Shown here: positions 42,306 to 50,746 of the stretch, in pieces
How positions within the stretch are numbered: position 1 is the first letter of the stretch
How the letters are laid out: each line of letters begins with the position of its first letter
Assembly: GCA_039187315.1 (NCBI GenBank)
Contig: JBCCZQ010000003.1
Coordinates: 1 to 64,000, forward strand
Reading direction: 5' to 3'
Length of the DNA: 64,000 nucleotides
Origin: JANQQZ01 sp039187315
GTDB lineage: Bacteria; Planctomycetota; Phycisphaerae; Phycisphaerales; UBA1924
The notes under the pieces: model-generated
Database searches by the model: none
What the model was told of the DNA's origin: nothing
What the model saw: the letters and a program-made list of their open reading frames with translations, nothing else
Position numbers and translations under genes: made by a program

Positions 42306-42348
42306 CCCGTCGGCGATGCCGCGCGGGGAACAGCGAGGAGGCGCCACC

Positions 42349-42954
42349 ATGGCCCGCACCATCAAGCTGCTGCTCGTCGAGAACGTCGATAGCCTCGGCA
42401 TCGTCGGCGACATCGTCAACGTTCGAGCCGGCTACGCCCGGAACTACCTTCTGCCCTTCGGTTACGCCACAGAGCCCAGCGATGAGCTGATCACACAGCT
42501 CGCCGACAAGCGTAAGACCGCCGAGGAAGAGCAGCGCAAGCTCCGCGTCCATCGCGAGGCGCTCGTCAAGAAGCTCGAGGGCGTCGAGATCACCATGGAA
42601 CGCTCCTGCAATGATCAGGGCCTCCTCTACGGCTCGGTCACGCAGCAGGACATCGCCGCGGCCCTCGATTCACTCGGCTTCGGCGTCAAGCCGCGCGAGG
42701 TCCGCCTGCCGCAGGTCATCAAGCGTCTCGGCCAGTTCGAGGTGACCGTCAAGCTCGCCACGGATCTTGAGGAACATATCCAGGTGCACGTCGCCCCGGA
42801 CCGCGAGCTCGACCTCGACGACCGCGAGGAGATGGAGTTCGATAACGAGGGCAACCTCATCGAGAAGCCCACGGAACCGGCCGCCTCAGCCGCTGACTCC
42901 GCCAAGCAGAGTGCAGAGGCTCAACCCGAAACACCGGCCGACGCCACGGCGTAA
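42349..42954 (+). CDS. rplI: 50S ribosomal protein L9
   Basis: A 201-residue L9 (typical length about 150). The N-terminal 23S rRNA-binding domain reads MARTIKLLLVENVDSLGIVG, with IVNVRAGYARNYLLPFGYA, the family signature. A long connecting helix and C-terminal domain follow (SVTQQDIAAALDSLGFGVKP). An acidic/Ala-Pro-rich tail of about 45 residues is extra. GAGGAGG lies 9 nt before the ATG at 42349. The usual intervening rpsR (S18) gene is absent between ssb and this gene. Confidence 0.96.
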   Translation: MARTIKLLLVENVDSLGIVGDIVNVRAGYARNYLLPFGYATEPSDELITQLADKRKTAEEEQRKLRVHREALVKKLEGVEITMERSCNDQGLLYGSVTQQDIAAALDSLGFGVKPREVRLPQVIKRLGQFEVTVKLATDLEEHIQVHVAPDRELDLDDREEMEFDNEGNLIEKPTEPAASAADSAKQSAEAQPETPADATA

Positions 42955-43059
42955 CACTCGCACGCCGGTGCCCTCCAGGTGCATGCCTGTGCACGCCGGC
43001 CTGACGTAGTGACAACACAGACAGACGCGAACCGTCCCCGGCCGATGCTGCCGTGTGGA

Positions 43060-44811
43060 TCACCGGATGCGTGGGCGCTCGATCTGGATCGGGGGGTCAT
43101 AGCTCGTTACCACGATCTGGCCGACCGCGAAGTGCTCGATCGCTACGCCGACGCTGGTCCGGAACAGCAGGATGAGCGTCTGATCGTCGCGGGTGCGGCT
43201 CAGCGAGGGCGCTTCGGTCATCGCGCTGAGCGGCCTCGCCGGGTCGTACCGCAGGCGGATGACGTCCTGGTCCTCGTAGATGAACCCGATCGCCTGGTAG
43301 CTCTGGCCCTGAGCATCGATCAGCTGAGGCGGGTTCGAGAGGTTGATTTCGACGGCGGCCTGCCCGAACAGGCTGCTCGGGATCGCACTCGGATCGCCGG
43401 TCACGGTGAGCTGCACGATGTTCTGGTCGGTGGTGACTGCGAACTCTTCAACGCGGAGTTCCCGGGGCAGCCCGCGTGTTCCGAGATCATTTGATCCAAA
43501 CGTCTCTTCACCGCCCACGATCTTGTTGTCATCGTTGGTCTGGATGCCACGCGTCGCGCCCTTTTGCAGCCCATAATTCCTCGGGATCCGTATCTGAGCG
43601 TTAAAGCCCGCCGCGTTGCCCGATCGATTGTCCAGCTCGGCGACCACCCGGAAGGCAGTGTTCAGGTCTGCGACGCGCGTGCCGCCGGTCAGCTGCCCCG
43701 CCCGGATCGCCGCATCGCGCGCGTTCGCGTTCGGGAAGCTTGTTTCGGGTGCGCTCTCGATGACGTGCCGGATGTTCTTGACATACAGCGCGATCGGCGT
43801 CGCATCACGAGCGACCGGGAACTCGAACGCCATCGTCGATTCCGAAGCGCCGCCCACCGAACCGATGTGGTCGCCCGGGGTCGCGTAGCGGAACCGGCCG
43901 TAGACACCCGAGCCCGCGCGGGACTCGGCCGTCACCGCGATCGGGAAGATCGTCGCACGCTCGCCACGCTCCGTCTCCGTGACGAGCCTGATCTGCCCCT
44001 TGCTCGCAACAACCTTCCCGAAATCCTCATTCGCTCCTGCGTTGAACTTCACCACGTACCCGACGCTCTTGGCGTTCGAGACGGGGTTGCCGTCCAAGTC
44101 GGTGATCGTCTGGGCCTTGGGATCCATGAAGTCGGCGAACGCGTCCTGCTCGACCTCGAACGAGCCGATCACCTCGAAAGCGTCCGGCGCGAGGGTGTTC
44201 CGGTTCTTGCCCTCCCCGCCGCTCATCCGCTGCGCCGCCGCGGCCGTCGCGATATCTGGCACATACCTGGCCAGCGGTGTCGATGTCGACAGCGTGTGCT
44301 CAGAGAGGTGGTTGTAGAGCGTGCCCGTTAGGCGATCGACCGGCACCCACAGGTTCGACTGGAACTCGATGTTGCCCTGGTTCACCGCGTTGAGCGGCTC
44401 GTAGCCCATGAACCGCTGCGGCACACGCAGGAACGCCACCGAGTTGACAAAGATCCCCGCGGTGATCAGGCCCGAAACCGCGCCGCAGATGCCGCCGCCG
44501 ACGTACCCCATGACGTCGTCGGTGGCCATGTTGCTGCGCACGAGGCTGTCCGTGATGACCCGTAGGACGATCAGCGAGACAACGAACGGCAGCGTCAGCC
44601 CGAGGCCCCACGCGCCGTCGCCGATAAACGAGAAGAACCCGTCCGGGGCATTCTCGATCAACAGGATCGCGACCGTCTCCCAGAGCCCGAAGGCGATCGC
44701 GCCGGCCGCGATCACGCAGGCCATGTGCAGAAGCGAGGACAAGAAACCGCGGGCGGACCAGGCGTAGGCCACACCGAGCATGATCGCGAGGCTGATCAGG
44801 TTCATCAGCAT
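43060..44811 (-). CDS. CvpA-like membrane protein with large C-terminal extracytoplasmic domain
   Basis: A 583-residue protein. The N-terminal about 135 residues carry four hydrophobic helices with the glycine-rich pattern (YVGGGICGAVSGLITAGIFV) of CvpA/colicin V production family proteins. The remainder is soluble and beta-rich (TVTGDPSAIPSSLFGQAAVE, LIDAQGQSYQAIGFIYEDQD), resembling planctomycete proteins whose function is unknown. No catalytic motif is recognised. It is followed upstream on the minus strand by the degenerate PilB-like gene and pilT; this co-orientation suggests a membrane-apparatus context. Converges on rplI. Confidence 0.7.
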   Translation of the reverse strand: MLMNLISLAIMLGVAYAWSARGFLSSLLHMACVIAAGAIAFGLWETVAILLIENAPDGFFSFIGDGAWGLGLTLPFVVSLIVLRVITDSLVRSNMATDDVMGYVGGGICGAVSGLITAGIFVNSVAFLRVPQRFMGYEPLNAVNQGNIEFQSNLWVPVDRLTGTLYNHLSEHTLSTSTPLARYVPDIATAAAAQRMSGGEGKNRNTLAPDAFEVIGSFEVEQDAFADFMDPKAQTITDLDGNPVSNAKSVGYVVKFNAGANEDFGKVVASKGQIRLVTETERGERATIFPIAVTAESRAGSGVYGRFRYATPGDHIGSVGGASESTMAFEFPVARDATPIALYVKNIRHVIESAPETSFPNANARDAAIRAGQLTGGTRVADLNTAFRVVAELDNRSGNAAGFNAQIRIPRNYGLQKGATRGIQTNDDNKIVGGEETFGSNDLGTRGLPRELRVEEFAVTTDQNIVQLTVTGDPSAIPSSLFGQAAVEINLSNPPQLIDAQGQSYQAIGFIYEDQDVIRLRYDPARPLSAMTEAPSLSRTRDDQTLILLFRTSVGVAIEHFAVGQIVVTSYDPPIQIERPRIR

Positions 44812-44864
44812 GACTCAACTCCCTCCGACGCACGAGGCGGTCAATCGATCGGCTCCCGCGTGTA

Positions 44865-46595
44865 TCACGATGCTGCGGCCGCCTTCGGCTTCGCCGCCGG
44901 CTTGGCCGGTGAGGTCACCCGCGTCACCTCTTCCAGGCTCGTCAGGCCTTCGACCACCCGCCGCAGGCCCGCCTGCTGGATCGTCGGCAGTTGACGCTTG
45001 CGCATCTCGGCACGCAGCCCGTTCCAGTCCTGGGCCGCGATCAGCGAACGCTCGGCGTCCTCGATCGGGTAGACCTCGAACAGGCCGATCTGCCCGAAGT
45101 ACCCCCCGCCGTTGCAGACCGGGCAGACCTCCGGCTTGTTCTTGATCAGCACCTGCCCGCCCTTCTTGTAAAACTGCTTGACGCGGTCGGGCGGCAGCCC
45201 AAGCTTCTTGAGAAGCTCCGGCTTGGGCTGGTACGGCACACGGCAGTTCTGGCAGAGCCGGCGGCACAGCTTCTGCGCCATCACGCCGCGGAGGGTCCTG
45301 GCGACGGTCTCTGCAGAGCCGTGCAGCTTGACGAAGCCCTGGATCGCCTGCATCGCGTTCTCGGCCCGCAGCCCGAGATAGACCCGCGTGCGGTCGAGGT
45401 CGCCGCCGACCACCTCGCGCGCCGTCTCAACATCCGGCAGGTCCGTAACCGTCACAAAGTCCGGATCGCGTCGCAGGATCGAACGCACAAGCGTCGAATA
45501 TTCGCCCTCGCCACGCGGGTCGTACCGGTTCTGGTTCGCGCCCTCGAGGGCCGCCTGCACATCGGTCTCGACCGTCTGCACGATCGTGGTGTAGGGATCG
45601 TGCTGCCCGGTCACGCTGTAGAGCGTGGAGGTCAGGCCCTGGCCGGCCGAGCCCGCAATGAGCACCAGCCCCCCCTTGGCCTGCTTGATCGATTCGAAGG
45701 CTTCGACCTGAGGCGTGAGCAGGCCGAGCTCTTCGAATGCCCGTGTGACCTGCTTGGCCGGCTCGAACATCATCGTCAGCCGCGGGCCCGCGCCGCCGCC
45801 GATGGTGTCCAGCCGGATCGACTTCGCCCATGCCTCACCCTGCGCCGCGGTGAGCGTGCCCTGCTGCTTGCGTCGGCGGTCTTGCACGTCGAGCTCGGCG
45901 CAGCCCTTCCAGAAATCGATGATCTTCACGGCCGCCTGACCGGCCAGTTTCTCAACGGGCTGCCGGAGACCATCAACCGTCATCGTGATCGCGTAGTTGC
46001 CCTCCTTGTCGGCGGGCATGATGTCGAGCTGCCTTGCCCGACCGCCGATGGCAGCGATGAGAACCTCCTCGGACTTCGCCCGGATCTCGTACTCGGGCGT
46101 GTCCTTGTCCGGAACGGGCGAGGCCTTCTTGGAAGGGCTCGTGATCACCAACTGGACCGTGCCCGCCTGCTTGGCCGCGGCCTTGGCCTCGCGGGCTTCC
46201 TTCATGCTCGACAGATCGAGCTTGAGCTCGTGCCCCTCAGGCACCCGGTCGTCCTTGTTATGGATCGACAGGAAGATCAGGATGTCCGCCGCGAACACCA
46301 CGAGCATCAGGCCGAGGCCCGCGAACACACCGCCGATCCCGGGCACAGGCAGGATGAACGCGCCGAGCACCGCAAGCGTACCGACCAGCAGGTGGATGAC
46401 GTTCCACTGCTTCCGAGGCAGGCTGAAACGGGCCGCGTGCTTGTCGAATACCCGCGAAACGAACCATGTCCACGCCACGAGCGGCACCAGAAGCACCACC
46501 GGCTTCCACAAGGACACCAGCGTCAGGGCCTGAGCCAGCAACAGATCCATCCAGGGCATCACCAGCGGTTCCACGGCCAACTCCGGTCCCGGCAT
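44865..46595 (-). CDS. PilB/GspE-like ATPase with degenerate Walker A and N-terminal membrane helices
   Basis: A 576-residue protein from the ATG at 46595 (GGAG 9 nt upstream). Two or three hydrophobic helices lie in the first about 120 residues, unusual for a PilB. The C-terminal two-thirds match type II/IV secretion ATPases: LTMMFEPAK, then a P-loop position reading GSAGQGLT (315-322), where canonical GxxGxGKT has Lys but here Leu321. The Walker B/His region reads DPDFVTVTDLPDVETA instead of the usual D-E-x-R pattern. A tetracysteine zinc module (CRRLCQNCRVPY...CPVCNGGGYFGQIGLFEVYPI) is intact. This looks like a catalytically impaired paralogue, perhaps a regulatory partner of the intact pilT just upstream. 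Loss of ATPase activity is inferred. Confidence 0.85.
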   Translation of the reverse strand: MPGPELAVEPLVMPWMDLLLAQALTLVSLWKPVVLLVPLVAWTWFVSRVFDKHAARFSLPRKQWNVIHLLVGTLAVLGAFILPVPGIGGVFAGLGLMLVVFAADILIFLSIHNKDDRVPEGHELKLDLSSMKEAREAKAAAKQAGTVQLVITSPSKKASPVPDKDTPEYEIRAKSEEVLIAAIGGRARQLDIMPADKEGNYAITMTVDGLRQPVEKLAGQAAVKIIDFWKGCAELDVQDRRRKQQGTLTAAQGEAWAKSIRLDTIGGGAGPRLTMMFEPAKQVTRAFEELGLLTPQVEAFESIKQAKGGLVLIAGSAGQGLTSTLYSVTGQHDPYTTIVQTVETDVQAALEGANQNRYDPRGEGEYSTLVRSILRRDPDFVTVTDLPDVETAREVVGGDLDRTRVYLGLRAENAMQAIQGFVKLHGSAETVARTLRGVMAQKLCRRLCQNCRVPYQPKPELLKKLGLPPDRVKQFYKKGGQVLIKNKPEVCPVCNGGGYFGQIGLFEVYPIEDAERSLIAAQDWNGLRAEMRKRQLPTIQQAGLRRVVEGLTSLEEVTRVTSPAKPAAKPKAAAAS

Positions 46596-46724
46596 GCTGC
46601 AACTCTCCCGCGGGCCGGAGGCTGGCTCCGGGACCCCTGGCACGGGCGGAAGCCCGCTGCGTGGCGATGGTAGCGGCATCTGTACGCCCGCGTCCGCGAT
46701 CGCGGGGTAGCCTTCCAGGGCCCG

Positions 46725-47882
46725 TCAGCCCATCTTCTTCAGACGCATCATCAGCTCGTCCAAGTTCGGCGAGCTTTCCTGCGCCACCCGCATGTGGATG
46801 TACTCTTCTTCCACCAGCCTCACCAGCGAGCCGTTGAAGTCGATCATCCCCGTCTGCTGCGCCTCGATATTCTTGATGTACTCGCGGAGCTCGCCCTCGC
46901 GTCCTTCCAGGATGTGCGTCCGCACCACCGCGTTGTTGATCAGGATCTCCAATGCCGGGATGCGGTGGATGTTCTCATGGAGCGTCGGAAGGAGCTTCTG
47001 GTATACGAACGCCCGCATCTGGTACCCAAGGATCTTGCGGACCTGCTCGATCTCCTCCTGCTCGAACAGGCCGTAGATGCGGCTGAACGTCTGCGTCGTC
47101 GAGCTCGCGTGGATCGTCCCGTAGACCAGGTGGCCGGTCTCGGCGGCATGGAGTGCGGCCTCGAAAGTCTCCTGGTCGCGCATCTCGCCCACAAGCACGA
47201 TGTCCGGGTTCTCGCGCACCAGCGCACGCAGGGCGGTCTTGAAGTCCAGGCAGTCGATCCCGATCTCGCGCTGGTTGATCGTCGCCTTGCGGTCCTCGAA
47301 TACGTACTCGATCGGGTCCTCGATCGTGACGATGTGCACCGCACGCCGGGCGTTGACGTAATCCAGCATCGAGGCGATCGTCGTCGATTTGCCCGAGCCC
47401 GTTACACCGCAGAGCAGCACGATGCCCTGCGGCTGCATCGCGATCTCGCTCATGACCGGCGGCAGGTGTAGGCCCTCGAACGGCAGGATATTGCTCGTGA
47501 TGTTCCGGGCCGCGATCGAGAGCTTGCCGCGCGCCATGAACAGGTTCACGCGGAAACGGTTCCGCTCGGTGTAGTCGTAAGCGAAGTCCACCGAACCGAA
47601 ACGGTGCAGGTCTTCGACCTGCTCCTTGCTCAGGATCGCGTGGGCGATCTGCCAGAACTCTTCTATCGAGACCGCCTCGGTGTCCAGCGGCTTGAGCTGG
47701 CCCTTGATCCGGAGTTTCGGCACCGAGCCGGACTTCATGATCAGGTCCGACGACTCCAGCTTGATCGTCGCCCTGAGGAAGTCTCCCCAGCGTGTCTCGT
47801 GCGGGTCGCTCTTCTTGGCCGTGGGCAGGGCGACATGGCCGACGGCCGACGCATCGGAGTGGACTTCGCTGTCAACGCTCAT
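46725..47882 (-). CDS. PilT/PilU-type twitching motility ATPase
   Basis: A 385-residue hexameric ATPase powering retraction of type IV pili. Walker A GVTGSGKST (159-167) is intact; the Asp box (IVTIEDPIEYVFEDRKATIN), the Walker B (NPDIVLVGEMRDQETFEAAL) and the His box (AETGHLVYGTIHASSTTQTF) are as in PilT. The C-terminal IPALEILINNAVVRTHILEG element is a variant of the PilT AIRNL region. No pilin or assembly genes are near, so the pilus is encoded elsewhere. The preceding sigma factor gene ends about 185 bp away with a hairpin between them. Confidence 0.93.
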   Translation of the reverse strand: MSVDSEVHSDASAVGHVALPTAKKSDPHETRWGDFLRATIKLESSDLIMKSGSVPKLRIKGQLKPLDTEAVSIEEFWQIAHAILSKEQVEDLHRFGSVDFAYDYTERNRFRVNLFMARGKLSIAARNITSNILPFEGLHLPPVMSEIAMQPQGIVLLCGVTGSGKSTTIASMLDYVNARRAVHIVTIEDPIEYVFEDRKATINQREIGIDCLDFKTALRALVRENPDIVLVGEMRDQETFEAALHAAETGHLVYGTIHASSTTQTFSRIYGLFEQEEIEQVRKILGYQMRAFVYQKLLPTLHENIHRIPALEILINNAVVRTHILEGREGELREYIKNIEAQQTGMIDFNGSLVRLVEEEYIHMRVAQESSPNLDELMMRLKKMG

Positions 47883-48005
47883 GGGGCATCACCTGTCAGT
47901 TGGCGGGGGCAGAGGCTCATGCGTGGCGAGGCGGGCCGTGCCCGACGGGATTCTTCGGACGGCATCCTAGTGGTGTTCCGCCTCACAGCACAGCGGCCCG
48001 AAAGG

Positions 48006-48034
48006 CCACCGCCCCGGTCGGGCCGGGGCGGTGG
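48006..48034 (-). terminator. GC-rich hairpin downstream of the sigma factor gene
   Basis: A perfect 12-bp inverted repeat CCACCGCCCCGG/CCGGGGCGGTGG with a 5-nt loop lies 33 bp beyond the minus-strand sigma gene stop and upstream of pilT. On the minus strand it is followed by GCCTTTCG rather than a clean T-run, so it may be a weak or Rho-aided terminator, or a processing signal. Confidence 0.6.
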
Positions 48035-48066
48035 TGGGTGTTGTCTGGATGCGAGCCCTCGCAGGG

Positions 48067-49137
48067 TCAGCCGTTGGGCTGGGCTTCGGGCTCGGGCTCG
48101 TCCTGGCGTGTGCCGAGGAAGTTCGACTCCAACTCGCGGCGGATCTTCTCCATCGCCTTGTTCTGGATCTGTCGGACCCGCTCCTTGGTCACCCCGATAA
48201 TCTGGCCGACCTGCTCAAGCGTCATCGGTTTTTCGTTCTCGCCCGCCTCAAGGCCGAAGCGGTGCTCGATCACCGTCCGCTCCACATCCGTCAGGTCGGC
48301 CCGGTTCGCGGTGACGATCTCGCGGACCTCGCCTGCCGCGTCCTTCTCGAAGTCCGCCCGCTTGGTCTCGAGGAAGTTCGACTTCTCGAGCTTCGGGTCG
48401 AAGTCGGTCGGGAACCGCTGGCGGTACTTGCTCAGCTTCATGCCCTGGCGGCTGAACGCCTTGAGGATCGCCCGGCACGCGTAGGTCGAGAACTTGTAGC
48501 CCCGGCCGGCGTCGAACTTGTCCACTGCACGCAGCAGCGCCATGTTGCCCTCGCTGACCAGGTCGGCGAAGTCGACCTCGCTCATGCGGGTCCGCTTGGC
48601 CATCGCCAGCACCAGCGCCAGATTCGTCTCGGCGATCTGCTCGCGGATCCGCTCTGCCAGCCGATGCCAGCGCAGCACGGAGTCTGCCTGTTCGGCCGTC
48701 GGCAGCTGGTCCGCCTGAGCCTTGACCGCGCGCTGAAGCTCGCGCACCCGGTACCGGGCGTAGTTGAACTGATGGAACAGGATCCGCTCCTCAGCGCCGG
48801 TCAAGATCACCTGCTGGGCGGACTTCATCGTCCGGGTCCGGCTGGTCGAGCTCAGATCGTCCATCACCGGGTGGTACCAGGTGGTATCGGGCTTCTGAAC
48901 GTCCGGGACTTCTTCATAGATCTTCCGCTCGGCGTCCTGCTCGTAGAACACCGGCGAGTCGATGAAGTCCTGCTCTCCCTGGAGCAGCCTCTGCAGCAGC
49001 CGCTCATCGGTCGGGCTGAGCTTACGGGTCGTTGTCGGCACGGGCCCCGACCCGCCGGGCGCTGTGGCTACCCGGACGCGGTGACGCCGTCGGATCTGGT
49101 CGAGCGGGCTCGGCGAGCGGTGTTGCACTCGGTTCAT
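48067..49137 (-). CDS. RNA polymerase sigma-70 family factor (planctomycete-type)
   Basis: A 356-residue sigma factor. Region 2 is present: ETNLALVLAMAKRTRMSEVD, DLVSEGNMALLRAVDKFDAG and YKFSTYACRAILKAFSRQ, in which the usual region 2.4 tryptophan-rich helix is replaced. Region 4 is LTDVERTVIEHRFGLEAGEN, with the HTH MTLEQVGQIIGVTKERVRQI. The segment between them is short for a complete region 3. The N-terminal 100 residues (LLQRLLQGEQDFIDSPVFYE) are unlike region 1.1 of RpoD, so it is an alternative or lineage-specific sigma rather than clearly the housekeeping one. AAGGA precedes the ATG at 49137. A long leader region with palindromes lies upstream. Confidence 0.88.
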   Translation of the reverse strand: MNRVQHRSPSPLDQIRRRHRVRVATAPGGSGPVPTTTRKLSPTDERLLQRLLQGEQDFIDSPVFYEQDAERKIYEEVPDVQKPDTTWYHPVMDDLSSTSRTRTMKSAQQVILTGAEERILFHQFNYARYRVRELQRAVKAQADQLPTAEQADSVLRWHRLAERIREQIAETNLALVLAMAKRTRMSEVDFADLVSEGNMALLRAVDKFDAGRGYKFSTYACRAILKAFSRQGMKLSKYRQRFPTDFDPKLEKSNFLETKRADFEKDAAGEVREIVTANRADLTDVERTVIEHRFGLEAGENEKPMTLEQVGQIIGVTKERVRQIQNKAMEKIRRELESNFLGTRQDEPEPEAQPNG

Positions 49138-50010
49138 GGCGCGTTCCTTGCACGGGCGGGGCGAGACCCCTGCGGTCGTCTGGCTCGGCCGGGCAGAGGG
49201 GCTTCAGCCCCCGCGGCCAGGTTGCTCATCTCGGGCGGCGATGCCAGGCTCAGCACGGCATCACCGCTCCACGTCGTCTCTCTGAACCCCCAAGGGTGGC
49301 CTGCAGTTGCGGGCTCTCTGCCCGCAGGAAGGCCGTGCTGACTTCTCGCAAGCAGGTGCCGGTGCGCCGGAACCAGTTGCAGATCGCACGCACCCACAGC
49401 ATCGCGAACTGTCAGCCACACAGAAATGTACGGACCCAAACAGGTCAAGGTTCGATCGAAAAACGAGCTTGGATGATCTTGAAGGACCATCCAATCAAAA
49501 TACAAACAAATTGGCCTCTGAACCATCCATGGTTCTTCGGAAGACGGCAGATCATCTGCCATCACGTCGGGACGGTGCGGGCGTTTCGGTCTCCACGCTC
49601 GAAGACACGCCCTTGCAAGGCGTCAGATGCGGTCTCTCGTATTCCGGCAGCCTACCAGAAACGCCTTCGGGATGCGCCGGTCCGAATCGCAGCCGACGAT
49701 GAAGTCGCCACCTCGGGGCCTCAGCGTCGTGGGTACGTTCGGGGGCTCTTTTGACGGGGTGACGGTTCCACCGTCAGGCGTTGGCATCGACACCACCGTC
49801 GTCGACGCCTGGGGCGGGCAGATTAGCGGCCATGCGTCTTCCTGTCAATTGCAGCACGGCTGGACATCGGACACGGCCTGATTCGGGTGCGATCTGTGCA
49901 GGCGCCGACTGGAAACGGCCTCTCGAGTTGGCACATATCATCACTCACGGCGCCTTCGTACCCAGGCGCCAACTTGCCAGTCAGCCGCCAGTCCCACCCC
50001 GGAGCACACC
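49138..50010. other. Long intergenic region between divergent sigma and sod genes
   Basis: 873 bp without a protein-like frame; the longest frames are arginine/serine-rich. It contains a hairpin 49308-49326, an AT-richer core about 49420-49530, and three inverted repeats (49469-49560). It presumably holds promoters and leaders for the minus-strand sigma gene and plus-strand sod. No known structured RNA was recognised. Confidence 0.7.
49469..49560. repeat. Cluster of three perfect inverted repeats (possible operators)
   Basis: Within 92 bp lie three perfect dyads. The first is TTGGATG-(12 nt)-CATCCAA at 49469-49494. The second is GAACCAT-CC-ATGGTTC at 49520-49535. The third is GGCAGAT-C-ATCTGCC at 49546-49560. 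Arms are 7 bp in each case. The half-sites differ, so they may be different regulator sites or hairpins of a leader RNA. Confidence 0.5.
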
Positions 50011-50649
50011 ATGGCATTCACGCTTCCAGACCTGCCGTACTCCCACGCGGCTCTCGAGCCGGCGATCGACTCGACCACGATGCAGATCCACCACGGCAAG
50101 CACCACCAGGCGTACGTCGATAAAGCCAACGCGGCCTTGGCAGAGACGCCCTTTTCCGGCGAGGCAGATGTTGAAGCGGTGATCCGCCGCCTACCTTCCG
50201 TGCCGGATGCTGTGCGGGACGCGGTCAGGAAGAACGCGGGTGGGCATGCGAACCATGCATTGTTCTGGTCGATCATGGCACCGCCCAACGCGGGCGGCGG
50301 TGGTGAGCCGAGCGGGTCGCTTGCCGAGGCGCTCGTGTCGACCTTCGGTTCGTTCGACGAGTTCAAGACGGATTTCGCCGCCGCGGCCGCCAACCGCTTC
50401 GGGTCCGGGTGGGCCTGGCTGATCGTGCGTGACGGCAAGCTCGTCGTCGGTTCGACCGCCAATCAGGACAGCCCGCTGATGGGCGAGGACATCGCGGGGA
50501 TCCACGGCACTCCGATCCTTGGTCTGGATGTCTGGGAGCACGCTTACTACCTGCACTATCAGAATCGCCGACCTGACTACATCGCTGCCTGGTGGAGTGT
50601 CGTGAACTGGAACGCGGTCAGCGAACGCTACGAGGCGGCTCTTGCCTGA
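50011..50649 (+). CDS. Superoxide dismutase, Fe/Mn family
   Basis: A 212-residue enzyme that dismutates superoxide. Metal ligands are all present: His27 (QIHHGKHH), His82 (GGHANHALFW), Asp173 and His177 (LGLDVWEHAYYLHY). The alpha-hairpin N-terminal domain and the C-terminal alpha/beta domain are of normal size. The GGHANH and FGSGWAWLIV context slightly favours Mn, but the metal cannot be fixed by eye. No signal peptide, so cytoplasmic. It is followed by the esterase gene with an 8-bp overlap if that gene uses its upstream TTG start. Confidence 0.95.
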   Translation: MAFTLPDLPYSHAALEPAIDSTTMQIHHGKHHQAYVDKANAALAETPFSGEADVEAVIRRLPSVPDAVRDAVRKNAGGHANHALFWSIMAPPNAGGGGEPSGSLAEALVSTFGSFDEFKTDFAAAAANRFGSGWAWLIVRDGKLVVGSTANQDSPLMGEDIAGIHGTPILGLDVWEHAYYLHYQNRRPDYIAAWWSVVNWNAVSERYEAALA

Positions 50650-50746
50650 CGACCTGCCCGAGGACAGCACGACGCCTGACGAAGATCCGATCCAAACGGT
50701 CCAGCACGCGGCTGCGCAGCCGGTCAAACGACGACAGGAGAACTCG

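Noticed and set aside
44991..46673. A 560-codon open frame on the plus strand
   Set aside because: Antisense to the PilB-like gene and rich in Arg/His/Leu; no recognisable domain.
49032..49754. A 240-codon open frame covering the sigma/sod spacer
   Set aside because: Arg/Ser/Cys-rich and overlaps the sigma gene start antisense; no family features or RBS, so treated as non-coding.
49138..50010. Known structured RNA (RNase P, tmRNA, SRP, 6S) in the spacer
   Set aside because: No conserved core sequence of these RNAs was found on either strand.
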